A stretch of 64,000 bases of DNA. It comes from Polytrichum commune. Its lineage: Eukaryota > Streptophyta > Polytrichopsida > Polytrichales > Polytrichaceae. A program made the position numbers and the translations under genes. Under the pieces are notes generated by a model. It was given only the letters and a program-made list of their open reading frames with translations, did not search any database and was not told where the DNA came from. The stretch spans positions 65,241,554 through 65,305,553 of the forward strand of contig OX485803.1 of assembly GCA_950295325.1 (NCBI GenBank), written 5' to 3'. Below, in pieces: positions 45,231-57,000 of this stretch; positions within the stretch are counted from its first letter, which is position 1, and each line of letters begins with the position of its first letter.

Positions 45231-47570
45231 AGTGAATATAATCACACTAAGAAAACGTTGATTTGAGTGATTAGATAGTAAATCTCCAATCTTTGAGTGT
45301 ATGATGACATCACCCAGAGAACCTTAATCTTGGGAAGTTCAAATTGAAGATGGGGTGGGCTTCCGTGGACCTTTGGGCCATTATGGATGAATCCGAGGTG
45401 ACTCCACCTTCCAACGTTGATCCCCCAAAAATCATTTATTTGAAAAAAGAAAAAGGAAAACACCAAAAACATGTCAACAAGGCAATGCTCGTCATTGAGC
45501 TCAATTTGGCGGATAATCACCTTATCATTATTTTCATCCACTACAAGTTCTTCACATGCAAGAAGGTGATGACTTGTTGGAACACATCACAAAATTCAAG
45601 GCATTACTAGATTGTGAGCCCAATTATGTGCCCACATTTGAATTTAACCTTAGGAATGCCAAAATCTTTGAATTAGCGTAGGTTGAGTTTGTTGAAGGAC
45701 GAAAAAGGATTAGAAGCCCCACACTTTAGATAGAATTACATTTAGTGTTCTTAGTCTAGGAATTATTAAAGAAAAGAAAACCAAAAGAAAATGAGAAAAA
45801 TAGTTTCTTGTAGGGTTGAGCAAGGTTTAAGGAAAAGTGGCTAGAGCCGGAAATTAATTGTTTGAATTAGGGGGTCCCTGGGGAATTTGGATAACTCTCG
45901 GAGTTGGAGGCCAGGAGGCTCTTGGGAGCTCCAGGGGAGTCTCTCTCTCTCGGTCTCGTGAGCTTCGGCGGCAGGAAGGCTCTCAGGGAGAGCAACGGAG
46001 ATTGTCGAACAGAGGAATAGTCAGGGGATGTAGTGAGGAGCGCTGAATCTCCTTGCAGGCGAGGGAGGAAGGCTATCAGTTCAAAAGATGGAGGATTCAG
46101 GAAATGAGAGCGAACAACATTCCGGGAGTGCCTTTGCTGGGCAAGCATTGGGTAGCTGAGATGAGATTCTAATGCACAAGTCAAGCAGTTCGAAGGTGGA
46201 TGGAATGTGAAGTGGGCGGCGAGCTGCAAGAGGCTGGCAGCAGGTGAGATTCTGTTTCATTTTGATTTTTGTTGCGGCACTGATCCGCGGCGAGCGGCGA
46301 GTGGGAGGTCTTCCGAGGTGGAGGCAACCCTGCTAGCTGGCAGCGAATAGGCTTGGTGGCTGGATTGTGTAGACAGGGGAGAGAGGGAGAAGCGAGGCCA
46401 TTGTCTAGAGGTGGAGTCAAAGGGAGCGTTACTTTGGAATTACGTGTTGGTGGGTATTCATGTTGCTGCCGCAGTAGGATTGTTGATGCCAAGGAACGCA
46501 GTGAAGTCGGCATGTGGGGATGCTGAGGGCATTGTGATCTGGCTACTTTTTGTGGCACTCTGTTTCTACGAAGTTGGCGGCTTGGTCGCGGCAGGGAGAG
46601 TCCAGTTGCTAATCTAAGGTGTTTTCTGAGGGTGATTTAGCCAATACCTCACACTGATTTGGAGCTTCGGACGCTCGGGAACGCTGGGTGAGAAGGTGAC
46701 TCAACTGCAATGAGAATGGCAAGTTGGGCAGCTTAATGCTACTTCGGAGTCTAGGAAATTAGAATTTGGAAGCTGCTGGAGGAGAGATTTCGGGTAAGAG
46801 CATGCCATCGAATCGACCTGATTGAAGGTCTGGAGGCCTGTTGTTATGAGCGATTCGTGACTACACATTCAGATCACTGGAACTCGAGGTCAAGCACTGC
46901 TCCGATGGCAGAGTGAAAGGTAGTGTGGGTGTTCCAGTTTGGTGTGCGGTCACAGGATTCAACTTGCACCCGAGAGTTGCTGCCCCCAAACTATTGATTT
47001 AAAAGCCAACAGAGTGAATTCCGGGGAGAGACCAAAGAGCCCCTAAGAGATTTCAAGAGAGGGAGCTAGATCGGAGAAGTGCCTAAGGTGGCAACTCCAG
47101 GAGCTTTTATCATTGGCCACTGGCATCTCATGAAAAGTTGATTCTAAATGTGGTCCCAGACTAGTGTGGGAGGAGCCAGGGTGTTAGGTAGGACTTAGTT
47201 GTGTTGTGCTGATTTATTAGTGAGTAAAAGTCACAATATGGCAAGCACAATAGGTGACATTGATGCAACCAGTGACATAAACCTTGGATAGATTATTGTG
47301 GTAGGGTTTAGGGCCTAAGTGTGGCATGTTGAAGAATTAATGAGTGAGTGTGTGTAGTTAGTTCACTAGAAAGAAGAGCATTTCTAAATGCTTGTAACCT
47401 GGGTCATTTGAGTAAAGTGGTGTGTGTGACATCTATATCGTGAGAGCATTGGGTACTGAATTTCAAGGGCTAAGTAAAGCCAATCAAGTACATGTAAGCC
47501 GTAGGCTTCCACCCGGACTACAGACGCACAAGGGTGGAGGTTTAGGGCTGACATAGATCAATTCGCTTCC
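45231..47570. other. Unassigned region, possible 5' leader of the + strand LINE
   Basis: From about 45850 the DNA becomes GC-richer and purine-rich on the + strand ('ggcggcaggaaggctctcagggagagcaacgg') and remains so to about 47110. No protein domain is seen in either strand; frames such as 46181-46558 (- strand) have no family resemblance. It ends directly before the ATG at 47571 that opens the A+C-rich LINE-type coding sequence, so it may be the element's untranslated leader. This is inference from position. Confidence 0.35.
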
Positions 47571-48062
47571 ATGGATGTACCCATGAGAAACGAAGATGTT
47601 GTTATGACTTTGCTTGAGAACGCACACAACACACACCCCCTACCCCCACCACCACCAGAATATCCAAAACCACCCTTACACATTCTAAAAGAACACACAC
47701 AATTCCCAATACATACCATACTAAAAGACCGCCCTAGCACATACAAAGATAAATACAAAACCACGAAAGCACCTATGCCAATGGTCACTACCAGACGGAA
47801 TATGTTATAGCAAATGGTTGCCGCAAAGAGAATTGTTCCCATGGAACAACCAAAATGCCATAAACCACAACATTCTACTCTTAACGCAATATTATACTTG
47901 CAAACAACACCAACACTTCACTAGCATACTACAATCAAACTTCAACCAAGAACAAACGAGAGACACAAGATATTTCCCCTCACCACAAATCATACCTCTA
48001 TGTCACATCAACACCAACGAACGTAACCTAGAAGATGACATCACCTACACACAAAGTATCAT

Positions 48063-48560
48063 CACGGGTAGATCACTTAGTGCATTTTAAAAACGATGTG
48101 CGGCATAATATAGAGAGGATTAAAACCATTTGAAATAAAAATTATAAAGGAATTCCAAATAATGAAGGGGCCATTAAATGTAGACAATCCCATTATAAGT
48201 AAGTTAGATGGACATAAAACGTGGGCCATTATTTTTTTGTAAAATTAATATAGGGGCTAAAGATAAGGATCTTAGAAGGTATGTTTAGTATGGTATGTAA
48301 ATGGGTTTAGGACTCACGGGGATGGATGATAATTGGGATTTCTGTCTATCCAAAATTACTTAAAAGGAATATAGAGTACAAAAAATTGCAGTGACTTGGA
48401 CAATATAAGTAATGGAAGGGTGCAAACAAATGGGCCATTTTTGAAATTTAAGTAATCATAGGGAGGCTTTAATTCAACCCTTGAAGTTAAATAGCCCCAA
48501 AACAAAAAAATCCCCAGCCGCACGTGGTGCACAAAAATGCCTTAGAGTGATCTACCCGTG
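48063..48560. mobile_element. hAT-like MITE inside the LINE relic (family M)
   Basis: A 498-bp element with TIRs: left CACGGGTAGATCACTTAGTG; right, reverse-complemented, CACGGGTAGATCACTCTAAG, with matching sub-terminal 'gtgcggc/gccgcac'. Flanks are AGTATCAT (48055-48062) and AGTACCAT (48561-48568), an 8-bp duplication with one mismatch, typical of hAT. Removing the element and one duplication rejoins the surrounding coding-like frame. Non-coding. Confidence 0.75.
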
Positions 48561-49414
48561 AGTACCATTCAAATCCAACATGGTACATCACACATCTACG
48601 ACAACATTGGCTGTCACTTGATCACCATCCCCGAAGAGAGGCTACAATGGCTATGGAAATAATATTAAGCATCATTAAATAGACCACAAAACCTAGAACC
48701 TCCCACGCAACCATTTGAGACGGAAGTAGCATGCTTATATTAGAGATACAAATGTAGAACACACAAAAGCAACCCTTTAAAACTCTCACAATACACGCTC
48801 CCAAACGCCATCATTGAGCACCTCATAGTCTCCTTCCAAATCACACTCTTGCTTATCATCTCTAGTAACATACTCTATCACACTCAAACAATTCTACTCT
48901 CCATTCCCCCGGGATGGCATGTTTGGATCAACAGGAGCAACGTTCCAACACAAATGGCATGGTATCGAATATGCTTACCCATATACAAGAAACGGAACCC
49001 AACAAGCCCCCCACTAGGCACGACTTGTAGCCAAATATAGCCCAAACATAGTTACAATACTAGTAACAACAGATCCAAATTGGTACGACAACCTTAATCC
49101 CCACAAAGGCCCCTTCCTAGATTTGTATGTCATAACACACTTCAAAACTGACACCATCATATACGAAAAACCAACAATACCATCCGAATTACAAATTGAG
49201 CCTAGAATAGAATACCATGCCATCCATATATTATGCATACACCACAAAACTTTATCTGTTGGATCAAGAGAATATACCCAACGGATGGACGCCATTGCTG
49301 ACATTCTACAAATACCCATGATGTCTACCCAAACTGCACCACCTACGCCAAAAGACACCACAGTGAACCATAGTACAAAACGGTCCAAACTCACATACCC
49401 ATAATCCTGAACAA

Positions 49415-50090
49415 GACAAGATATGGGCCATGCCCGGAAACAATTCTTCTTTGGAAGAGAAACCTATTCATCATAGACGTGCCCTATTTGCAATTCATCA
49501 GATGCATATACATGGTTACATGTACTACTCAAATGCAAACAACAACACATTCATGCGATAATAACAAAAAACCACAACAAAGTTGTATGGGAACTACGTA
49601 AACTAATCATATCAAATAAAATATCTAGATATCACACACTTATGAATGCAGGCACACACAATGGACTACCCCAAAAAAACACAATACCAACATGGCTACT
49701 ACCGTGCACATGCGGTGCCCAAAGGTGCCACTGCAACTCTATGTTCAAGCCTGACATACTATGCGTCATAGGTCACCCGTACAATCATCCACCACCGGAA
49801 GCCCCTACACCAGATATCACCATGCAACTTATAGAATTCACATTTTGCAATGATAGATTTTTTGCATAAACTCCAAACAGGATAACGACAAAATTTCAAC
49901 CACTCATCAACAACATCACAACAAAAGGATGGATTGTAGCACCACTTATGGTCCTAGTTGCAGGCGTAAGAGCTACAACACACATCCCATCAATGAAAAA
50001 TTTGGAAGCAAAACTTAAACTTCCTGTCATGAAAATCAAAAACATATTCAAACAAATCAACATCTTGCCATATAATATGCATACTCGATA
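49415..50090 (+). pseudogene. CCHC finger plus PD-(D/E)xK-like endonuclease module, copy 2
   Basis: On the + strand: 'ARKQFFFGRE', stop, then a zinc-finger-like 'CPICNSSDAYTWLHVLLKC' (C-x2-C-x8-H-x5-C), a 'KNHNKVVWELRKLI' helix, 'IPTWLLPCTC' with C-x-C pairs, 'FKPDILCVIG', and 'MQLIEFTFCND' followed after one stop by 'TTKFQPLINNI' and 'GWIVAPLMVL'. The CCHC, then HN, then PD...(L/I)IE order resembles the restriction-like endonuclease of RLE-type non-LTR elements, which cuts target DNA. Apart from one TAA at 49867-49869 the frame stays open from about 49480 to 50090, unusually long for this region. Confidence 0.65.
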
Positions 50091-50327
50091 CTAGTCCACA
50101 AATGATGGCTAGAGAATCGACAACCTATCATAAAATTGCAAGAACTGTCATAACTAAACAAATAGACCTATAACATGCCATGCCCGTAGCAGTGTTGTGA
50201 CATTGAATGACTTCCGCTAATGATGATCACATATTACTGGTTACCGGTAATGGCTATTAGTCACTAATGTAGTGTCTACTCCCTGCAAAGGATGAAGTAG
50301 TTTTACATCTAACGCCATCGCCCTAGG

Positions 50328-52130
50328 GTGAGGCCAATGATGTCTTACAAACATACACTCTATTCACTCCGGCCTCCTTACGTAGACCGGAGCTCTTCTT
50401 CTTCTTTGCTTGAGAGCTTGGCACCCTCGTATGAACACTTGACCGCCACTTTGGAGATGATGTTGATGAATAAATTGATTATGGTATATATGACAACACA
50501 TTTGATGCACGAGATGTCAAAGAGAAAGAATAATGAACTCCAAGGTGATGATGCCGCAATGGTGTTCCGTTTTAAGCAAAGCAAATAATTTATCTTGGCG
50601 CAAAAACGTGAAGATGTGCTACTATTGTAACAAACTAGACCACAATGTGCATTTTTCTATAAAGCAATAAATGAGGATAAAGAAATGCAAACAACACCAA
50701 AAATAATAATTACTACGCATTTTTGATGCAACATGACTTATATTCTCACATGTGTATCATGGATTTGGGACATCAAAATGCATGACTTCCCATAGGGCGG
50801 CATTTAACATATACGAGGTAATTGCTCCATACAATGTCTATTTAGGTGATAATAGCGTCATAGAAGTAATTGGAATGGGCTCCATTATTGTTGAACCACT
50901 AGTGACAAGCAAAATCAAGAAAAATTGTATCAAAGATGGCTTCCATGTGTCCAAGTTACAAGCTAATTTGCTCTTGGGGAGCAAGGTTTTGTCAAACATG
51001 TTAAAAGTGCTATTCACCCAATTTTAATGTTTTGTGAAAGGTCTGAATGGAAAGATGATTGTAATGGGACAATGTAAAGGCAATTTATATGAAATGAACT
51101 TCATGAATGTGCATGAAATGGATGCGATCGATATCAAACAATCATTGAAGAAAGATGGTGCATTTGAGCTTCAAGATCGTTGGCCTGGGCATTTGAATGT
51201 GAATGCCATGAACCTTGGTAAAACTTGTTGTCCCACATTCTCGTTGATTTGTGAACCATTTATTAAAGGGGAACAAATCAAGGCAACGTTTCCCAATGAT
51301 AGGTAAATGTGAGCAGACAAACCTTTGGAGATAACATAGTTAGATGTATTTGGCTACATAAAAGATGTTGTTTTCATAATTGATAGTACGAGTAATAAGA
51401 TTGATTTGAAAATATGTTCAAGTGGGAGAAATGAGGCTCCCACAGTGGTTGGAGTGGCCGAATCTCCAAAATCACCTTAGTTTGATCTTGGTGAAGAGAT
51501 TGAAGAGCGTGAGGAACAAATGGGGGATACCCTAGTTGCATTTCAAAAACCAAGAGGAGAACTAGCAAACAAAGGTGTTCTCCAACACCTCTTCCCCACA
51601 ACGTTTGTATTGAGAGAATGCAAGCTAGTTTAGGGGTTGATGAAAAGGAGCGGTCTTTAAAGCAATGATCGGGGAGAACTGGTAGTTAGTTATAAATGAT
51701 CCGGTTGAGTTTGAGAAATAACCGGATGAAGTTCAAGACTGCAGGAAAAATACCGATCACTTTAGAGGAATCTATAGAATATACCCCAATTTAATAAAGG
51801 AAAACCGGAGGATATCAACATGTAACCGCTTGGACTTGCAAACACTAGGATCTCAACCGGTTATGCCCAAATATCTCCCCGATCACTGCTTTAAAGAAGC
51901 GCCAACCACTTGGAGAATGATGGAAGAATCATATTTTGCACCAACATGATGTGAAAAGGGCAAATGAGACATATTTAACTGATTATTTGAGGTTTTGTAA
52001 AACCATGTCATTCGAAAATATGATATTTGCGAATGAGAGACAACAATTACTATCAAGGGCAATGAAATTGAAATCCTTTGACCATTCGCAAAGTGAGAGT
52101 GTTGAAAGTAAAGCATTAGATTGCTCATAG
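50328..52130 (+). mobile_element. Decayed Ty1/copia retrotransposon fragment
   Basis: In order on the + strand: gag UBN2-like 'LLESLAPSYEHLTATLEMM' (50406-50465), a zinc-knuckle relic 'CYYCNKLDHNVHF' (about 50617-50655), a protease/pre-integrase-like 'CMTSHRAAFNIYE' (50773-50811) with 'GDNSVIEVIGMGSI', and a GAG-preintegrase 'RWPGHLNVNAM' (51178-51210). A gap follows, then the hinge sequence 'RQPLGEWWKNHIL...' (about 51899-51940). Integrase core and RT are missing, and there are several stops. No LTRs could be delimited. The family B MITE at 51663-51888 interrupts it. Confidence 0.8.
51663..51888 (+). mobile_element. Family B hAT-like MITE, reference copy with perfect 8-bp target duplication
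   Basis: 226 bp. Ends are CAATGATCGGGGAGA and TCTCCCCGATCACTG (one mismatch as inverted repeats). CTTTAAAG lies on both sides (51655-51662, 51889-51896), the 8-bp duplication expected of hAT. The insertion splits copia pol sequence. Non-coding. The other copies in the window were delimited from this one. Confidence 0.85.
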
Positions 52131-53935
52131 TCATAGGATGGTGATTGTTAGAGTCATAAAAATGAATAAGGTTTGAATGAATCCATATCCTTTGTGGAGA
52201 ATGGGAGTTAAGATATCTCATATCCATTGTATCAACCAAGGAGGACAAATGCAATCAAGGGCAAGAGAAGGGGTGAAGGTAACCATCTCAATGCATACAT
52301 TATTCATATGCCTTTGTAGATGTGTATTTGCTTGTGCAATATGATCTCTAGTTTTATTGTGCTTCAATAAGAGACAAGTTTCCATCAATATTTGAGAATG
52401 TAGTTTTAGAGAGCACGAAGTCTTTTTTTTAATCGGATCATGAAACTTCTATCCCACAGAAAGTTACTGCACTCCGCCACTTTAAGAAATTAGCCGGTTT
52501 GAAACCATCATGATGTACTTTCAACCCCATTAGCCTTTTGACTTCTCATACTCTAAAATCGTTTTTATTTCATTGGGATTGTAAGTCTAATCACGATCTA
52601 AAGACAAAATGGGCATTAGAGGCATGTTTTAATTTGGTACCAAGTACACATGATTTCCATCATATAGATTTTCTTGTTAAAGGCATCCTTAAAATTGTTA
52701 AATTCCCCAAAACACTGCGGGATAATGATGGATGCATTTAAATATAATTCCGTTAAAGCAGGCGCAACTTGGTTACCTTTCTTCATCAAACACCCCATAA
52801 TTGAGTGATTTGTGGTTGGGTATGGATCTCATAACAGATAAAAAACACACACACATGTTTTAAGGAAATTGACTTCATCCTCACAATTCATCAACTACTC
52901 CTTCAATAATCAACATTATTGGAGGACCTATGTATTCAATTAAAGAATTGATGCATATGATGCACTTTTTATAATCGTAAGTAAATCAAGGAAAATATGA
53001 GTTTCAAACCATTTTTTGGTTGATGTTTCCTCATATATTTTCTAGTGTAACATAAATAAAGTTACATAAATTTAATTAGTAGAAGATGAATAACATGGAA
53101 TAAGTAACTGAATAAAACCCACATGGTTTGAATACTGGTTTCTCCACGGTTTACATTAGGGTCAAGGTCCAATGAACTTGGGGTTCAATACACCCTTTAA
53201 TGGAGTTTACTTTTGGATTCAAATTTCAACCCAGGCGTTAGGGTTGGTTTCTCAAACTAGGAAGAGTGTTTTGTTGAGTGGGGACTAACGAGCTTTGATG
53301 GGGAAATGATGCCACATTAACATCACTTTATTATTATTTTAAATACCTTGGACCCAAGTATCATGTAAACTCTTTGGATCCAAAACTTTACACTTGACCA
53401 ATAGGATCACTCGATTTTGAACTTTAATTGATCTTGGACCTTAGTGTAAACCCACTTACATTATGAGTCCAAAACTTTAGGATCCAAACCACCCCTTTAA
53501 TGAATCTTACTTTCCAACTCATAAAGCCGATATTGTCTTTTCCCCCTTTCAATGTCGACAAGATTCATGGCAGAATGTGAAATATGGGCAGGATCTTATG
53601 CAAATCGATGGCTAGAAAAGCCGCAATGGCTTTATGTGAGAAAATGATGTTTGATGGGGCCATTACATGCATACGGACCCACCTCTCAGGCCCTCGATGG
53701 GGCCCTTACGCACATAATAAGCCCGCTAAGCACATAATAAGCCCCCTAAGCATTACCTACCACAAGATTGAACCCAAGTTTGAAGATTAATTTTCCAAGC
53801 AGGAAGAGTATTTTCTCGACTAGGGCCGATATTTTTTGCTCTTGACTAATAAGATTGCTCATTTTGGGAGTTTCTTTGGTCTTGGACCCTAGTGTAATCC
53901 CACCCTAGTAGTTTGGACTCACGATTGACGCAAGT
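52131..53935. other. No gene recognised
   Basis: AT-rich and without domains. A 67-codon frame at 52538-52741 has no family resemblance. At 53170-53500 several 'gggtccaa', 'cttggac', 'tttggatcc' motifs of alternating orientation suggest an undefined palindromic repeat, with a related block at 53850-53915. 'ccgctaagcacataataagccccctaagc' near 53721 is a short tandem duplication. Confidence 0.4.
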
Positions 53936-53959
53936 CATGTGTTCCCTAGGGAGTAAGAA

Positions 53960-54060
53960 TTGAGAAAGGCCACCTCCGAGAGAGAGAGGAGAGCGAGCGA
54001 GAGAGCTATAAAGACGTGCCTTGGGTGAGTATCCGCCACATTCATCTCTCCCTCCACCGC
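53960..54060 (+). promoter_or_regulatory. Candidate Pol II promoter: GA-rich tract, TATA box, pyrimidine-rich leader
   Basis: A (GA)n tract (53977-54004) is followed by CTATAAAGA (54006-54014). About 30 bp downstream begins a C/T-rich leader ('cattcatctctccctccaccgccgcctc'), a layout common at plant TATA promoters. The downstream 100 bp are GC-richer than the surroundings. A decayed copy lies at 34464-34560. No clear coding exon could be attached, so it may drive a non-coding RNA, a gene with untranslated first exons, or a mobile element. Confidence 0.45.
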
Positions 54061-57000
54061 CGCCTCTTGCTCTACCTCTCCTCCCACGTTCATTTCACTC
54101 CACTCCACTACACTCCACTGCCATCGCCACTACATTTAGGCCCCGATTCCTTGCGTTACTCCTGTGGCCGATGGCCCGAGTCCTTTGCGCATGCGGAATC
54201 TGTGCGCTCATGCTTACAGTTGCTACCTGGACCCGGCGGACTCTGTGTGGCGCTTATTTATTCGTATCTGATAGATGTGCTTTCTCTCGATCTTCTTCAC
54301 CTCCGCTCACGAGGACTCGAAACCCTGGTTCTGCTCGCATAGGCAGTCCCGTATCGTCAGTGAGGATTAATTAGCTCTCGGTCTCTTTCTTGTCAGGTGT
54401 ATGCAATGAATCCTTATGCGTTCTGTGACGCAAGACTGTACCGTGTCTGCTTGGTCTTCCTGCAATGGGGTGAGGGTTGATTACAAGGTGTCTTATCTAT
54501 AAATTTGTCGCTCGTGGTTATATGCAGGTAATTAATCCTGCGTGCCTATGTTTGAGTCATTATGTGTTGCTAGTGTGTCGCTAGGGTGTTCGCTGCGGTG
54601 TATTATATTAAGAGTCTCGCAGTAGTGCCAGGAAATTTGGAGATGGTTCTTGCGTACATCAAAGTGGCGTCCTAGGAGTGGTCATCCTTTTCGGATTTTT
54701 AGTGTGCGCATCGTTTGATCATCTTTCCGGAGAGCTGGGGCGTGGACGTCTTTCCTGGTTAAATTGATTAGCGAATTTATCTGTAACTTGTTATCTATCA
54801 TCTTGTTACCGCTACTGACTGTCAGGTGCTTGCATCCGTGTATGCTCTCAAATTTGGCCTAGGCAGATAAACAATAATTGCGGAAGGAGATAATATCTAA
54901 TTTCGACCTTCCTGCAGGTGACGTTGTCCTGATCTGGAAGAAAAGGTGTGTGTGAGCAATCTCAGCTCTCTTCCTGCCTCTCACTAGCTTCATCCCTCCT
55001 TGCCTGGGCAGGCCGTGAGGGAAGGAGCTTCTGAAAGTCAGGAATAGGCTGGTAACAGTTGCCTCATCCACATTTTTCCGACAGTGCTTGTAGTAATTTA
55101 GACATCGGTCACCATAGCCTCTCAGCGGAACATGACAAATATTACTCTGTCTCGACATTGGTGCATTTAAGTACCCGGCATTAAGGTGAGATTCCCGCAA
55201 CCTCTTCCTGCCTCTCACTAGCTTCATCCCTCTGTGCCATATCTGGTTTGGAGGTAAGGAGCTATTGATGGACAGGAATAGCTTGCAATCTTTCTTTCTT
55301 TATTTTCCCGTCTTCTACATTGGAGAAACTAATTTGATTTGACAACCAGGGCTTTATCTGAAACGGCGCTTCATTGTGTTTTTTCAGTGATGTTGATTGA
55401 TAGTGTCGATGTCTGCTTTTAAGCTGCTTCAGAAATTAGCACTGTGAGATCGTATGTGTTCTTGACCGATGCACTGCTACATCAGATTCCAAGACAAAAC
55501 ACGTTTCGATCATGTTGAAATTATCTGCATCAGGTGCGTGAATATCTTCCTAGCATCTCTATGGATCTTAGTAAGGGATGCCCTTTCTCCAGGTTCGCCT
55601 ACGAAATATTAAATTATCAACTTAGTGATGATTTAAGAAGTTGTCAACCTTTACCTCGTACTATGTTTCACCTTTACTGCGTATGAACCGATATGTCACA
55701 TTGGGCCTCAGGTATTGAACAAGACATATCCTCAATCAGAGACGCTGAAAGACTTTGCCCCTTGTATTACCAGTCTATGATTGCTCCTTATTATCTTAAG
55801 AATGTGTATACCGTACTCTGTTTATACTTTCGACTGCAACATTCTGACTATATTTCTAGCTCGCGCGACCTAATTACGAATTTTCGTCTGATTACGTCTT
55901 TTACATCGATTGACCGTCAACCTCAACCCGTGCCCAATCCACTATGAGATCAGTTTGGTAAGTATAACTGTATCTACTTGTACTACCACTCGGTTTATGG
56001 TTGCGAGCTTTGGAATGTTTTCACATCTTCATATATACCAACTTTTTCAAGCCAATGCATTTGCGCATGATTTACTTTACGAGCTGCACATTGCATTTGT
56101 TGAGCACCAATGGTATTAGTAGGAGTCCTGTTCCGTGGACCTAATCGGGGCCTAGTTGCATACGACAAATAAGGTTCAGCAGACCTCTGCAATTGTTAAA
56201 GAAAGTAAAGTTCATGAAACCTGTGTATTATTACTTTACTGGGATGACTTGGCTATGTGATTGTGCCTGTTCAGAATGATTCCTTCCTATTCAAGCTACA
56301 CCGGCTGCTTGATTTGGTGAAGGTGGTTGTACGTGTCCCATTGATTAAGAATTCACTCTTCGTGCTAAAAATCAATCGGTCATCAATTCTGTTTGAGACA
56401 ATGGCTGGCCGTTGGTCTTCAAAATCACTTCGGACCACTCTAAAGCAAGAACTCAGTGTTACTGGTTTAATGCAGGGTAAACTTGTTTGGTACTCGACGC
56501 CATATTCAAGTAGGTATATATCTGGAAGAATGCTGTTAAGTCAGCTTTTAGTGAACATTTGGTTGGAAATTTTATCCTCTTTTGGTCTCTAGGCTTAGAC
56601 TGCTGCATGATTTATTCAATGCTTTTCAGTTGGCTGTTGAAGTGGTTGCTTCTAAGTTGGATTCCGCTTCAAAGTCCATTTGTGTAACATCTTTTCCATG
56701 CAGAGCATATTGAATCCATGACTCTGATTGGGAATTTATAATAAGAGAGATGGTACTATGAAAAGTTGCGAGGCGGTGATCCGACGCAAGATGAGTTGCC
56801 TAGGTCTCAAGTGCTTGGAGCATGGGGGTAGAATGCTTGTAGCATGGTTAAACTTTGATTCGGTCGTGCATCATCATGCTGCTTGATTTGTGATATATGC
56901 TCAAATGTAAGGTGTAGTTTTCTAGAACACTTTAATGCTACAATTGAAGTAATGATTAATGAATAAATTGCTGGCAGCTACACTGTTTGCTGAAAAATTA

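Larger units (their letters stand above)
47571..50200 (+). mobile_element. Internally deleted copy of the A+C-rich LINE family
   Basis: Coding-like, A+C-rich + strand sequence starts at ATG 47571 (MDVPMRNEDVV..., with a Pro run) and continues with shifts through 47818-48062, 48561-48660 and 48840-49400 ('PNWYDNLNPHKGPF', 'APPTPKDTTVNHS'). At about 49405-49415 it jumps straight to the C-terminal module, so RT and RNase H are absent. This looks like an internal-deletion derivative of an element like 38790-44102. A hAT-like MITE interrupts it at 48063-48560. It lies head-to-head with the - strand copy. Confidence 0.7.

Noticed and set aside
46181-46558. 125-codon - strand frame in the GC-richer block
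   Set aside because: Pro/Ser/Leu-rich with no domain, and overlapped by other frames. Better explained by base composition.
54016-54374. Two overlapping + strand frames of 108 and 117 codons after the TATA block
   Set aside because: Both are Pro/Leu/Ser-rich, arise from the same pyrimidine-rich DNA in different phases and show no known domain. At most one could be real and neither is supported.
55620-55745. Possible C/D-box snoRNA (GTGATGA at 55624, CTGA near 55740)
   Set aside because: The boxes are about 115 nt apart and the terminal stem is weak, so the layout does not fit a normal snoRNA.
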